Assembly (NCBI RefSeq): GCF_000764305.2
Contig: NW_025934867.1
Coordinates: 1 to 64,000 of the forward strand
Origin: Hyalella azteca
Lineage: Eukaryota > Arthropoda > Malacostraca > Amphipoda > Hyalellidae
Length of the DNA stretch: 64,000 nucleotides
Direction of reading: 5' to 3'
The notes under the pieces are model-generated. The model had not been told where the DNA came from. It saw only the letters and a list, made by a program, of their open reading frames with translations, and ran no database searches. Of this stretch, positions 24,017 to 36,330 are shown in pieces; within the stretch, counting starts at the first letter, position 1; the number at the start of each line of letters is the position of its first letter. The position numbers and the translations under genes were made by a program.

Positions 24017-24590
24017 ATCGAAAGAAAAATTCGTAATATTCATGAAACTATGAATTGAAAACACTGCAAACGTTAACTTTCGGCGATCCTATGTGAAGCA
24101 GAACATTTGCGCTAAAAGGTTATCTATCTCTTCATAAATTAACGAGTAATATCAAATGGTATCGGCAGCCCGAACACAAGTTGACACATATCTCCCGGCC
24201 AGGTAAGATACAGCATATGTTCTAGAAAAGTTCCCGGAGCAGTCATCGAAAATCTCTATGTTGCCATAAAGATACGCTCTAACACCCAAAGCTTTGTATA
24301 AAAATACTCGATTTCTACTGAATCTGGTAAGGTTAGCATTGCTTAATAAAGATTATAAACCTGTGATAAACCTTTGTAGTTTGTAGCCCAAGAAATTCAT
24401 AAAAACTCAAAGTTAGTGACGTAAACTTTCAAATAACGTTGCATAAATAAAAATTCAACAACTTTAATGTTGGAATCTCTCACACGCGGACGAATAGGGA
24501 ATTAGTTTCATATTATTATATTGATAAAATTCTCGAAAAAAATGGAGCCCTAAGGCACTCTTCCACTATGAGACTCAGCGCGACTGACGC
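24017..24590. other. Noncoding interval
   Basis: No supported feature. Confidence 0.5.
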
Positions 24591-24633
24591 CTGAAAAACT
24601 GACTTTTTCAGTCCAGACTGAGACAGTCTGGAC
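24591..24633. repeat. Two adjacent perfect hairpins
   Basis: Hairpin 1 pairs CTGAAAAA (24591-24598) with TTTTTCAG (24604-24611). Hairpin 2 pairs GTCCAGACT (24611-24619) with AGTCTGGAC (24625-24633) around GAGAC. They share base 24611. No coding or family context is seen. Confidence 0.85.
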
Positions 24634-27609
24634 CATCGAGACAGGCGCAGCGTCGAGTCAAGCATCGTTCAATCTTGATTATAATTGAGTTGCGCATGCA
24701 TGCGGGAGTGTCGCTGTGACTTCCGTCCAAGGAAGGTGTGTGTTGCTGTCGCTGCAATACACGCACTGAAATGCCTTGCGCGGCGGAGCGGTAGCCCAGA
24801 TGGAAATCAGTCTCGATCCCAGCATATTTACTTAATGGAAACGCGCACGCCAGTTTTGAGGCCCAGCCATGAGGGTTTTGGGTCTCAGGCCAGTCACAAT
24901 CTTTTCCAATCAGTCCCGAAGTGGAAAAGGGCCTTTATGTACGTACTGGAAAATTTCCGTTAGAACGGCTTTCTCATTGGTGCACATATATTCTTCAGAT
25001 TACGGACCCTTTTTCAAGAAATGTATGGAATGTTATTTCTTCGTACCAGACTTCGCTTGTGAAGAAATTATTAGATGAGACGGCTTCTGAGCCCAGCACT
25101 GAATGTGTTCTATAAGAAAAATGAACGTTCAAAGCACATAAGAATATGTCATAATTTCAAGGGCCGTTTTTGATGAGCCGGTTAATGTCAAAGATTAGGA
25201 GACATTAAAGCTGGAGTCATTGCCCGATTAGGAGCCATTTCACGCCTTAGATAGAAAGCTAACGAGAGCAGCTATTGTTGAGACGTGCCAGCGGTGGCCA
25301 GTGCTTTGAAGATCAAAAATTGTCACAACAAATATCGAGCTAATACTATGTATTATGTGAGGTTTTTAATACAAAGTGTTTATTTTTGAAACATCCCTTA
25401 CAATATCTATTATGGTGGTAGAATACGAATTCTGCAGAAATTAAGGCTGCTTACAGTTGTTTATAATCTGAGTTTCACAAGGTATACATATACTGCATTA
25501 TCTCCATAAACAGGACCGAAAAATAACTAAATTTTATTTTATAACCGGCAGCTTTAGTACAATTCATGAAGCTCTTGCAATGTATTATTTGTTTCACGAA
25601 TAAAAATAATGCGATTCATATGTACATATCAACAATTTTTAAGTACTTTGTTAAAAATAAAAATAAATATATAAATTAATTTTCGCCTTGTGTTGAAATC
25701 ATAAATTAGAGAACTTCAAAGTTTCTTATCTCGATGTCGGACCTTAATGGTTGTTTGCCGGTCTTCATAAGATCTCTTAAATTAGATATTTTCTGTGACA
25801 TGTTGAAAAAAATAAATTGAGGTGCAATTAATATGCATTCCAGTCGCTTACATTTCACTGCCTCGTCAATAAATTTTTTTCAATCAATAAATTATAAACA
25901 TTTGACTTCTATAACTTCTTCAAGTAAAATCACGATGTTGGATACTTCTTTACATAATTTGAATTATTTAATTAACAAGTGAATAAAAATACATTTTATC
26001 ATCGGGTACAAAGCTCCGACTGAATAATACTGGAAATCTCGTATACAAGCAACATTAAGTCCATACGAACGCCTCACAAACAACATAAACTCAAACCAAA
26101 AATTTCATTTATTCACTAACCGTCATTCGGCATGATTATATTCCGAGGGAAAAGATTTGCAATAACATTTCTCTCACACAGCATGTCTTGCCGATGATTC
26201 AGATGCCGGGAGATTGGAGCGGCTGCCTCTGTGCTAACAAGTGAAGTTTACGGTCGTTTACGGTTGAAAGTTTACGTCGAGGACAGCTGTATATACCAAC
26301 TGATGCTAGATGCTCTATATGTGCGGCGATGTCAAATGCGCCACAGTAAATCAGCACATCAGGCGCTGTTAATCACAGACAAATCAATTGATACATTTCT
26401 GAATTAATTTTGTTAACATATTTAAGGATTCTTATTGTTTTATTTACTTTGAACGCATCTTTAGATTCGAGAGGTTGCGGGTACGGAAAATTTATATATA
26501 TCTATACGCTAGACATAATGCAACATAATGGCTGCAGACTAAAAACGTTGTCTAAGGAATGATAGCTGACTTATTGATTGCATATCATTTAATTCACACG
26601 GGTAATAAAGGGTTTCGCGAGTGCTTATTCAGAAAGTTAAATATTTCTTTTATATTTACTTCCAGGTAAGAAGCCTTAACATGGGAGCTCAAAGATCACA
26701 CCTTGGTCGACCAAATTGTTGGCCGTGCCCATTTGCACCTTGTTGCTTATTGATATTCATAATATTCATTATCCTCCTGCGTTTAATAGTCATCAGAGCA
26801 GGTAGTAGTAGTAAGGAATGTGATATATATACCCTATCGCCTGACTCGCCTGATGCGTTTGAGTCGAGATTTGCAGTGATTGGGGATTGTTACTTGGTCC
26901 TGGTAAAATAATGAATCAGCAACACTGAATTTTGACTCACATATAGCCGCGATGCAGCTTCCGAAAATTTCTAATTTTTAGTTTATTATATTACATTTGT
27001 CGAAAAGGATCTAATGAGACTGATTGAGAGTTCTTTTTTACATAAATGATAGTGGACTAAATCAATTATTCAATTTTATTATAAATTTACATGGTTTGGA
27101 TTTTTGCATTCAGTTTTATGGTATTCATTTCTACGGGTATTTTCAGTTAACCACAAAATGCAATCATTTTTATTTTGAATTTAGGCTAGACTCGCCGAGA
27201 AAATCAGTATGCAAGTATAATGAGATTACAAAAACATTGCCTTACATACATTAATCATTACTACTGAATTTATACGCCACATTCGCATGTTTTGGGCTTC
27301 CTGAGCACGCATTAAATTATGCGAAAACGTCACTAAAAAAAGCAGAGAATTTTAAACTTTAAAAAATTATATAGAGATCAGGATGCTAAAACATTTTTTT
27401 TGATTTTATGTGTGAATTCTTTTGACGCTATAATTTTATTTCACGATCAATTTTTCATGCGTATTTGCGCACTATTTCTTTTTGACTGATGTCAATTAAA
27501 TAACTTATTATACGCGGAAAAATAAAGAAATAATGTACAACAATGGAACAATATTACAAAATTTCGCTAGAGAAAATGAGTTCATTTTGCTGTCAGTGAC
27601 GCAGAATCA
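24634..27609. other. Noncoding interval
   Basis: No supported gene. A frame at 26621-26911 contains a hydrophobic run (LLIFIIFIILLRLIVI) but lacks splice or family support. Confidence 0.4.
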
Positions 27610-27880
27610 AATAATATACGTTTAAAAATTATTTTTTAAAGACAACACTTCTAAAGAATCCAGTGCTTCTAATGTTACAAATGTACAATAAATTTCTAAT
27701 TTTATTTTCGAATATTAAAAAAATTAATTTTCAAATTTTTAATATATTAAATTTTTTCAAAATTAATTATTTTGTCAATTGATTCATCCATTGCCTCCAA
27801 CTTCACACAAGTGTGCAAAATTTCATATCAATTGGACAGGTAAAAATACCAATCATAAGATTTGTAGCTGACAAAATTAT
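27610..27880 (+). repeat. Dispersed repeat, copy 2
   Basis: This is homologous to 5930-6235 in the same orientation, clearly diverged. It lies immediately upstream of the Penelope-like fragment and may be part of the same insertion cluster. Confidence 0.7.
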
Positions 27881-27918
27881 TTTTTCAGTTTTTTTAATAT
27901 TAACAAAAATTATTTTAA

Positions 27919-28131
27919 AACCACCTCATACTTGCACATCCACCTCATTCTGCTGTACGTGTTCATGCTGAGCAGTGCAACACCTCTGTATCCGATAATG
28001 ATTTTAAAATTCTATCTTCCGCATCCGGTGTTACTGATCTACGCATTTTAGAATCCCTATATATATTCAAGCAGAAGCCTAGTCTAAATGCCGCTTTTAG
28101 CTCCGTTCCTCTTGAAATAGTAAATAGATAG
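27919..28131 (+). pseudogene. Penelope-like element, 3' end of the GIY-YIG endonuclease frame
   Basis: The frame is open for 70 residues from just after a TAA at 27916 to a TAG at 28129-28131. It reads VHAEQCNTSVSDNDFKILSS, then ASGVTDLRILESLYIFKQKP and SLNAAFSSVPLEIVNR. The spacing H...C...DFKIL...DL-x-I-x-ESLYI-x3-KPSLN matches the C-terminal part of the GIY-YIG endonuclease domain of Penelope-like retroelements, including the conserved glutamate (E of ESLYI) and the KPSLN end. The GIY-YIG motifs and the reverse transcriptase that should precede it are missing, so it is a 5'-truncated copy. A hammerhead-like core follows 131 bp downstream, as expected for such elements. Confidence 0.65.
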
Positions 28132-28261
28132 GCCGTTTACTAGCGTTAATTTCATGTCTTATTTATTTATTCTCCGTTTTAAAACCTAACAGTGCCTTTT
28201 ACTCTACTAAATGATTGTATTTGTGTTTCTAGATCTGAACTTCTTCTGAACTGAATTTTGT

Positions 28262-28296
28262 GAACTGACGATGGAGCTAGACTCCGAAACGTTTTC
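28262..28296 (+). ncRNA. Hammerhead-ribozyme-like core of the Penelope-like element
   Basis: The order is GAA, CTGACGA (28265-28271), T, stem II GGAG (28273-28276) and CTCC (28282-28285) with loop CTAGA, then GAAAC (28286-28290) and GTTTTC. CUGANGA, a short stem II and GAAA are the invariant hammerhead core. The ACGU after GAA is self-complementary, and the GAA before the core can pair with UUC after the putative cleavage position, giving a minimal type I arrangement with a very short helix III. Such motifs are described in Penelope-like retroelements. Activity is not shown; helix I is only 3 bp. Confidence 0.5.
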
Positions 28297-28330
28297 TCTT
28301 ATAAAGATATGGTGAATTTTTGTGGTATTG

Positions 28331-30559
28331 TTTTTGCTTTTAAATTCATAATTTATTCCATCTCATCGCCGAAGTTTGCCTAACTTCCCAACAAGAGATT
28401 GCCTAATGAAAGAATCCTCGATAAGGAAGTGTAGTTTCGGCTTGCCTTGAGATCTGCTAAAACTTCCGTGACGAAATGAATAAGTTTCTTTCGGGCGACT
28501 CAAAAGTTTGAAGCTGTTAAGCGAAATATTTGTTCATAGGATATCTACTAAAAGAGGATATTAATTATTCTAGAAGATACGAACAACAGTCATGATGAAG
28601 GTCTCTATGCCAGCAGTAACATCGCCAGGAGATGAATAATTGTATATATACTTAACAATATTTTATTGCAGAAACCGCTTTTATTATATTCTTACAAAAT
28701 CTTGCTGAGGACTAATCAATAAATAGACTGTCAGTAGCCCCAGACATTCGATTAATGATCGCAAATAAAGGATAAATCAAGATGAGAAATGAAGATCCGT
28801 AATAAAAAAATGAACGATAAATACAAGACAACCAAATATAAACCGTGTGTCTTTCTAGCACTTGCCTATTAATTCGTAATCTCGTAATCATGTCACAGGT
28901 TTGGAGCCCCGCTGAAAAAGCACAAATAAAGATAAATTACAGACTTAAATTAACGCAACACTAACGAATGAATATAGCACATAAAAATAAGGAACCAAAT
29001 ATAACTAATAAAATTCAAAATCACCAGAGAGGCCACCACTACATCGAGACGGAATATTACCACATGATAAACAATCTAAGTACTAACCTCTGTGGTGGAT
29101 CACATAGCAATAACAAGTTACATGGCGGGTCTACACGAGGTTACTTAATAGTTCACTCAAAAACCGAAATGACAGTACATGTAGCTCAACTGTCGATGAA
29201 ATTATTATATTGGAACGCATTCACTAACAATCTTACAATCTATCAATTCCTACAATCAATCTTGAGCTATTTCATCACAAAATAAAAAATTAATTTCCAA
29301 GTAAAAATACAGATTTGCAGTTTCTGGAGTATTTTGGAACATTCGTCTATCCATGAGCAGACTTCGGGTACAACACAATCCTCGAAGTATCAAGTTGCAA
29401 GATCCTCGCATAAATAGCGGGGGAACCAAAGGAGATTTTGACGCTGTATTGCATTAGTGAAGAGAACCCGTCAACGCTTCTGCCGGATCAGCGGTAGACA
29501 AGAAATGAGCCATGCACGGTGTGATTTATTTCGCTCCTCTCTAGAAATCATTGAAATTTACAAACTTACAAGGCTTGCAATTAATTAGATCGTCGAATAT
29601 CTTCGCGGAAGCAGTTTTATTAGTTCTTACCAATGGCATAAATGCACTGAGTCTGATTCACATTTATAATTCATATCATCTATAACAAATTAAGTAAGGA
29701 AGTAGAACACCGTTACGTAGAAAACTGATAATGTGTCTGAAATAATGTGTGTGGCAATCTGACTTCAACTGAAATCTCGCAGAGCAGCGACCATGTCATC
29801 TCCATATGAGCTTCCCCAGGTTTACTTAAACTAAAGCATCTAGAGTAAATTCCGCTAGAACTCCCAATATATTATACACAATGATGTTCTATTCTAACTT
29901 TCTACTTTAGATATCTAGGTTGAATCTTGATCCATTATGTTTCTTCAAATTAACACATAATATCCTCGGTTGAGGAGTGAGTACACGAAGAGGAGCTACA
30001 TCGATCAAAATTGTATAATAAGAAAAATTTTTTTGGGAACCGCAGCAAAGTGCGGTCACTCTTTTAGGAACTTTTTCCTATTTTCTTTTCTTAGATATCC
30101 AATGTGAGGCTGCATCAAAGCAATATCAATGCCAAATCATCACAGAAGTTATTAAGCTATGATGGTTACATTAATATTAAGGGCGTCGAAAATAATGCAA
30201 GTTCTCAAGAGGATGGAATGTTGTGCTTGGTAATGAACTAATGATTATGGCAGAATAAATGATCACGTAAAATTCGCAGGTTTAGTATCCAAACCGATTC
30301 TCTATCTTTATTAATGTTATTGTCTTGAGCGGTTCCTATGAGCTTAATTCACAAGTGAACAAAGACGCAAGACCGCGCGGACGTATCTGTCCGGAGAATG
30401 CTTTTCGAATAGATAGATATTATTCCTGACTTCCTTCGCAAAATATGAACTAATGATTACAAGAAATTACGATCTCGAATGACAGATGGTGAAGAATTGG
30501 CTACAATTGCTACGACCTTTAATTTGAGGTTAGAGTCAGATTAAAAAAAAATCGAAAAA
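28331..30559. other. Noncoding interval
   Basis: No supported gene or array. Confidence 0.5.
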
Positions 30560-30830
30560 TTTTGCTTTTCTTTTTGGGTTCATTTTGTAGCTGCGGAAAA
30601 GGTGCGTCTAGCGTCTAGCGCAAAAGCCGTAAGCATGTGCGTGCTTTAGTTTTTGCGTGAGGCAGTTTCTAATTTGCATGAGAAGACAATTTAATGATAA
30701 TTCTTTACAAAAAATATTTAGGAAAAATTTGATGTGTAGACTGCGTTAACCTGGACAACAATAAGCGAGACGGTACATTCGATACGAACATTAGACGATG
30801 GGAAAGCTGGGGATTCAGAACTGAGTAATT
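30560..30830 (+). repeat. Dispersed repeat family, copy at 30.6 kb
   Basis: This is similar to 44560-44840 in the same orientation. The two share TGTAGCTSCGRAAAAG, GTGCTTTAGTTTTTGCGTGA, GGCAGTT/GGTAGTT and CGATGGGAAAGCTGGGGAT. No reading frame is conserved between the copies. Confidence 0.75.
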
Positions 30831-31845
30831 TTTTGCATTTAATTCTTCCTTCAATCAGTTTTACTTATTTGTCTCTCCTAAACAATTCAAATTTCCAAAA
30901 TACACTATCTTAAAAATCTATCTCAATCATTTGATTTGTAAAAAGAATATCTAGCGACTATCTAAGCCTTTTTTCTGATTTATCTATTGAAGGTGAGTGG
31001 AGTTTGCGCTTCATGGCCGAGGCAAATAATTTTACCGCCAATCTCAACTGAGACAAGTTCATCTGTGTTGGTAACATTTTTCTCTGATGCAAACGAAATG
31101 GTGAAATGTTCCCGAAATAATTTTGCATACGAAAAATGTGGATATTTTTTCAATCATAATGTATTTTGTACTACATATGGTGATTTAAAAATAGTAAAAT
31201 TATCATTCATTTCTTCAATTTATTTGTACAAAAATACATCGTTTCAATCTGTGGTAGTCTCAATATTCATAGCTTGTATTTGCCTCATGAATTTTCTCCC
31301 AATGTTCTGCCCAACTTAAACAAAACGTTTGTTCCTGAAAAGAAGCAGCAAGATTTTGTTCTGGGTTTTCCTAAATATTGTCATAATAAAGTAAAGTTGC
31401 GGTCATTTTATCAGTGAACAAGAGACTAGTAAAATAAGTAATGGCAGCTAAATTTCGTGTTCAAGAGGAAGCAACTGTGAACGATGGAAAATCGCTCAAT
31501 ATATTTTGTTCCTATTTTATTGGTTTTATTTTCAGTTTTTAGCGTTAGAACAAAATTATATTGATCATAAATGCGGAATGTTCAGTGACACCGGCTACGT
31601 GACATGTGCTTCCGACCTTTTAACAAGAGATTCGTCTCAAAGCGAAGTGTAGAGGTTGCTGTCGTTTGTCTCCTATTTAGTTGTGATCTGCCAGCCAAAC
31701 AGTACAATAATAATTGTCGCTTCAGCATTTTGAGCGGCAGTTATTAACCGCCGATCGTGATTCCGCTGTAAGTCTCTCAGTGTGCCCACACTGGTTGGAA
31801 AGTTTTCGTCACCGTTTGTATCTCTTTATGAATATAAATATAAGG
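30831..31845. other. Noncoding interval
   Basis: No supported feature. The frame at 30987-31319 is in AT-rich sequence without splice support. Confidence 0.4.
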
Positions 31846-32146
31846 TACATTGTACATATCACACATATGGTACAGGGTACATGGTACATATGGTACATGG
31901 TACATATGGTACATGGTACATATGGTACATGGTACACGGTACATATGATACATGGTACACGGTACATATGGTACATGGTACATATTGTATATGGTACATA
32001 TGGTACATTGTTCATGGTGCATACGGTACATGGCTCATATGGTACATGGTACATTTGATACACGGTACATGTGGCACATAGTACATATGGTATATGGAAC
32101 AGATGGTACATGATACATATGGCACATGGTACATATGGTACATGGT
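31845..32146. repeat. Palindromic minisatellite of GGTACATATGGTACAT units
   Basis: More than 25 copies of an 8-bp element (GGTACATA or GGTACATG) with single-base variants are present. The unit is itself nearly palindromic, so both strands read as Tyr/Met/His/Val repeats in open frames. It begins immediately at the donor of the candidate exon 32153-32325 (minus strand). Confidence 0.9.
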
Positions 32147-32152
32147 ACGCAC

Positions 32153-32325
32153 CACGCTCGGAGGGCAGGGTGGTGTATAGTTGGTGGTTCTGGTGTTGGT
32201 GATGGTGAGGTTGTGTTGGTGGTGCGGCAGGTAGAACAGGTCTACCAGTAGGTAGAGTTTGGTTGTTTATGCTGTAGCGGGAACGGCGTGGTAGAACTGT
32301 GCAGCATCGTCGAGAACTGCGGCAA
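32153..32325 (-). CDS. Candidate exon encoding a Pro/His-rich, basic segment
   Basis: On the minus strand an acceptor CTCGTTCAG precedes 32325 and a donor-like GTGCGT follows 32153. The 173-bp exon reads CRSSRRCCTVLPRRSRYSIN, then NQTLPTGRPVLPAAPPTQPH and HHQHQNHQLYTTLPSERG. A cysteine/arginine-rich start followed by a disordered Pro/His region resembles a juxtamembrane plus cytoplasmic tail, but no family is recognised. The non-GTRAGT donor lowers certainty. The frame continues open into the repeat, which is an effect of the repeat. Confidence 0.35.
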
Positions 32326-32879
32326 CTGAACGAGGTAGAATAGTAGATGAGTGGTAGACTCGGTGATAGATGAGTGATAATTACAGTGTTGAATTCGTGG
32401 AAGGCACATAAGTTAGGGTAGAAAAAGTCGCCAACCCCATTCACAAGAACCATCGATCTGGACCTGCCTCCTCCTGCGTTGGAAGTTCTTCTAAGACCAG
32501 TTGAGGTTAGGCTCGTTTGCCGGACAACGAGTTGTGCCCCGCAACGCTTAGTTCCGCCGCGGCTGCCGAGGAGGGTGCACGTGCGTCGCTCGCGCCAGCC
32601 AACTAAACCCTTTAATCCACCATCATGGATCTAGCAGACGCAAGTCACTAATTCAAGGTCCTCATTTCCACCATGCACCTGCAAACCATTCAGTCGCTAC
32701 CACCCACTGATCGTTAGTATATTTTTCGGACGTAACAGTCCGAGGCCACGCTGGAGCATCGCTTCACTTACCCACTCATCCATCACTCCTTAATCTATCA
32801 ACCATTCATTTACCAATACCACCACTCATACACCTCCCGCCCATCTTCTTGTGTTTGCTGCGGTACTTGGACTGCACAC

Positions 32880-33220
32880 CGTTGATGTGACTCGCCTCGT
32901 GAGGCAAGAGGGCTCGCTAAGTCACGGGGGCTGTGGTGGGTTGCAGCTCACTGATGCTGGGCCCCTCGTCTAGGGAGGTGGGTGGCCCCACCGCTAAGAG
33001 AGACAGAGTGGAGGTCAAGGGGGAGTGATTGAATTCTACCCCCCCCCTCCCCGGTGGGTAGATCCACCGCTGATGGGCGGGAGTAAAGGGGGAGGTGAGT
33101 ATAGCCTACTAACTAGGAGGGTGTTGTGGGTTACGCCACCGTTGGGGATGAGGAAGGTGGGGTTAAATGGAAATCAGGTTACCCCACTAATTGGGGAGGG
33201 TGGGCGTCGGATGCATGTTA
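32880..33220. repeat. G-rich degenerate tandem repeats
   Basis: Four or five diverged units carry GGTGGGT...CCACCGCT...GGGGGAGGTGAG motifs. A C8-type tract and GGTGGGTAGATCCACC lie within it. Confidence 0.6.
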
Positions 33221-34790
33221 GTGGCCAGCATTTCCCAATGCCGCCATTGCTTTCATATCCCTTCTTGAGCGTAAGCTACTGAGCATAGTAACTTATGAAG
33301 TTAAATGTTTAGAGCAGTAGGTACCGCCCAGTTAAAATTGTGAGATGGTACCGTCGCAGGGCTTGGCCGAGACTGTCGCGCTCTAGCCAAACGGAACCGT
33401 GAAATAGTAACCGGCAAGTACAACAGCGCTGCGCCATGGCTAAAATAGAGAAAATCTCTAAAAGCCTGGGAGGGACGGAATGCGGCGCTGCCTCATGGCA
33501 TGGGTGGTAGGATGCCGAACCAAGCAGATCTTCAGGCCGTACATTGCAAGAGGGGAGGGGGGTTTGAGTTCTCCGTTCTTAATCTAGTTCAAGTGACAGA
33601 ATGCGCTATTTCGGGTCATCTGGTTTTATTTTTGATTATTTTTTTTATTTCCCAGTTTGAACACTTACACAAAGAGAACAGTTTCAGCACAACTACATCT
33701 TTATAATATTCAGGAGATATTGACTAGTTTGCCTGAATTTTTTTCTGACGTTTGCGACAGAAAAAGTTTATTTTGATTGCATCTTAATAAGTGATATAAA
33801 TCTCCTGCTATCGACTAAAAGTTCCAAGGAAAACTAGTTCAAAACTTAGTAATTTTTTCATATAAAACGATCCCATCATAAACTTCTTCGTAGTTCAAAT
33901 TCTAAACGTTTTCATACAGCTGCTTTAGCATGTTCCAAGGCTTGATATTAGCAGCTTTTATTGACAGTTCGCCTGTCTGGTAAGTTGCAGGCTGGGGGCG
34001 CAGGTCGCCTGGCTGATGATGATAAATTTTCCTAATGAATTTGTTTTCTACGATCAAGTTTACATTTTTATTTGCGGTTGAAAATGTGACAAACGATAGC
34101 AAAAATTCATCTTGCAACGCGTGATTATTGAATAATTAATATATTTTGTTATCTTTTATCAAATTTATTGAAAACATTGGATGTGAAAGCCTCTTCCTTG
34201 AGATTTTATTGCCGGGTCAAATGCTATACCCATCAGATATTATGCAATTTGGTGTGTATAAATAACTACAATACCTGAACCTAAATATCCCTCTACTAGG
34301 AAGACTATGATCTCAATCCTATTAAAAACTTTCACGAACTTTCTTAAACTTAGTTTTTCGCTTCATTGCAGGGAAGTGGCATTTTCAAGCAAATTGCGAT
34401 TTAAAGTCCACGAGGAACACATTGGGTAACAATGCTTTGCTTCTCCTCCCAGGTAGCAGAACGCAAATTATTGAATATTGTTAATAGGTAATTTGTTTTG
34501 ATGGAAGAAACTTTTTCTTATTTTGAATGATATGTTTATAATTCGTTGCGTGTGACTAATAATAATACAAACGACGGCACGTGTCGTGGTCGGGACACGG
34601 CACCATCACGACCGTGATTATCTCATCTCATGGTCTCTTAAGAACGATTCAGTCGACGTGTCCCTGGCGACTATGGCGAATGAAACGCGTGTGGTAAATT
34701 TTATCACGTGTTTATTAGAACATTTAATGCCATATATTACACAAATACGGTCTAGTAAGTCGAACACAAAACAGAAAATCTAATTAATTC
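33221..34790. other. Noncoding interval, GC-rich start
   Basis: The segment 33300-33560 is GC-rich (for example GAGGGACGGAATGCGGCGCT) and could be the 5' region of a retroelement, but no coding domain is visible. The remainder is AT-rich. Confidence 0.35.
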
Positions 34791-34794
34791 CCAC

Positions 34795-35133
34795 AGTGTA
34801 AAGGGAAACTACTACATCCAAACCGTTCAAGGCTTCTGCCAGCGGGCTCTACGGTTCGTGGACGATTGAAACGACTGATGATGATACTTAAAAAAAATGC
34901 AAAAATTACGTGAAAACTTGCGCAATTCAATTACACTTAAGAGGACTAGATGACTTATAACGTTAACACAGCAATGATAGGCACAATAATGGTAATAATG
35001 AAATGGCTCTCTACTAGAGTCAGACTACATCCGAAGACAGTTCAGCTAATACAATTTTCTCTGCAGTTGTCTTTCGAGGAGTGAGGCGGCTTGAAACTTA
35101 GTACACAAAACTAGGCCTATATCTGGTCCCCCG
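34795..35133. repeat. Direct repeat flanking a Gag-like relic, left copy
   Basis: This is similar to 36690-37090 in the same orientation. Shared blocks include CTGCCAGCGGG, GACGATTGAAACGACT, ACTTATAACGTTAACACAGC, GTCTTTCGAGGAGTG and the end around AGGCCTAKATCTGG. The two copies bracket a zinc-knuckle Gag-like frame and may be degenerate LTRs, although clear TG...CA ends are not seen. Confidence 0.65.
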
Positions 35134-35394
35134 CCTAGAATACGCAATACTCGCTTACACTGTTCTAACAACTAAACGATGAACACCCATGGTAAATCAT
35201 CAAATGATACAGACGACATGGTTACACGCAAATAACTCTTAACATTAAGGTCAATGAGATCAATGTACATTATCAAATTAGTTTGCCGCGAAAATGATTG
35301 GTCTATTTAGGTATAATGCGTTGCAATACATTTCCTCATTGTTCTCCAGTCAAATTTATGGCGTAAAGATTTCATATTCATGATACTGGTCATA

Positions 35395-35575
35395 TCTCTC
35401 TTAAATTTATGGTGATAGGAAGCGAAAAATCTATCACGTAGTCGTTCGCTGCTTCCAGCAGATCTCTCAGGATAGTCTTGCCGGATAGCTGCCTCAAGTC
35501 GCGTAGCGCACGTAGTCTTGCAGCGTTTCGTGCCGACTCATTTCCATTATCTTGAACGTCGTACTCTTCAACAAC
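35395..35575 (-). pseudogene. Retroelement-associated frame downstream of the Gag relic
   Basis: This reads RVVEEYDVQDNGNESARNAA, then RLRALRDLRQLSGKTILRDL and LEAANDYVIDFSLPITINLREI, to a TGA. It lies directly after the last stop of the Gag-like ORF but in another frame. The composition is coding-like; no motif is recognised. Confidence 0.35.
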
Positions 35576-35583
35576 CCTTTATC

Positions 35584-36330
35584 TCACCGATATCTCGTAC
35601 CATAGTCACCAAGTTCACCATCTGTTAAGTTGGTCGTGTAATCCGAAGAATGGTCTAGCTCGCTGTCACCAAAACGTGGCAAATGGCCACTTGAAGAAAC
35701 TTCCTCACTCTCAGTGTCCGTGGAAGTCACTTCGTAGATGGGGCATAGTGATCGTAGTTCGTTTGAGGAAGTTTCACCACCGAGACCAGAATCATAGTGG
35801 CCCCCAATTGAAGCCATGGTTCCGAGGCAGTACCTGCAACCATGACAACGTGGGAATCCGCTGGAGGAGTACACGCCGACTACGATGATTCGGCAAGTTC
35901 TAACAGTGGAGGAAGCAAAGGCAGGACCTTCGTTGAAAACGTACAAGACGACACAGGTGGCGAGGATACCGGCATGGCTGCTGCAACCGTAACCTCGCTC
36001 TCATCTCCATCCATGTCGATGGAAGGGCGCACATTATCAGAGGCAAGAGCAGAGATGCGAAAGTTCCCAGATTCGCTAGATGGAGATTTTATGGAGTAAC
36101 GCGCAAACACATCAGGGTTGTCTAATGTTCCTCGGTAAGACAGCGGTTCATCCTCGAACTCCATGAGAGGTGCCGTCAATTCTGGGCACTCCTCGATCTG
36201 GTGGCCGTGACTACAACAGAGAAAACACTCCTCCATCAAGCATCCGGCTGAAAAATGCCCTATCACTCCACATCTACGACAGGTCTTGCGATTTGAGCTC
36301 GTAAAAAATAAAGTCCGAGAATTACTCTTG
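35584..36330 (-). pseudogene. Gag-like protein with two CCHC zinc knuckles, frameshifted
   Basis: On the minus strand the frame reads TCRRCGVIGHFSAGC (knuckle 1, 36240-36281), then LMEE and CFLCCSHGHQIEEC (knuckle 2, 36186-36227). Both have exact C-x2-C-x4-H-x4-C spacing, as in nucleic-acid-binding Gag or ORF1 proteins of retroelements. Downstream is an acidic, Ser/Thr-rich tail. The first frame stops near 35880 and the sequence stays open in another frame to 35584 (ending DGELGDYGTRYR), so at least one frameshift has occurred. No protease, reverse transcriptase or integrase is seen between the flanking direct repeats, so this is a non-autonomous or internally deleted element. Confidence 0.65.

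Noticed and set aside
24780..24840. Possible tRNA-like boxes (TAGCCCAGATGG ... TCTCGATCCC)
   Set aside because: The B-box-like sequence has two mismatches and no cloverleaf can be formed.
31714..32081. Tyr/Met/Val-rich repeat frames on both strands
   Set aside because: Translations of the GGTACATA array.
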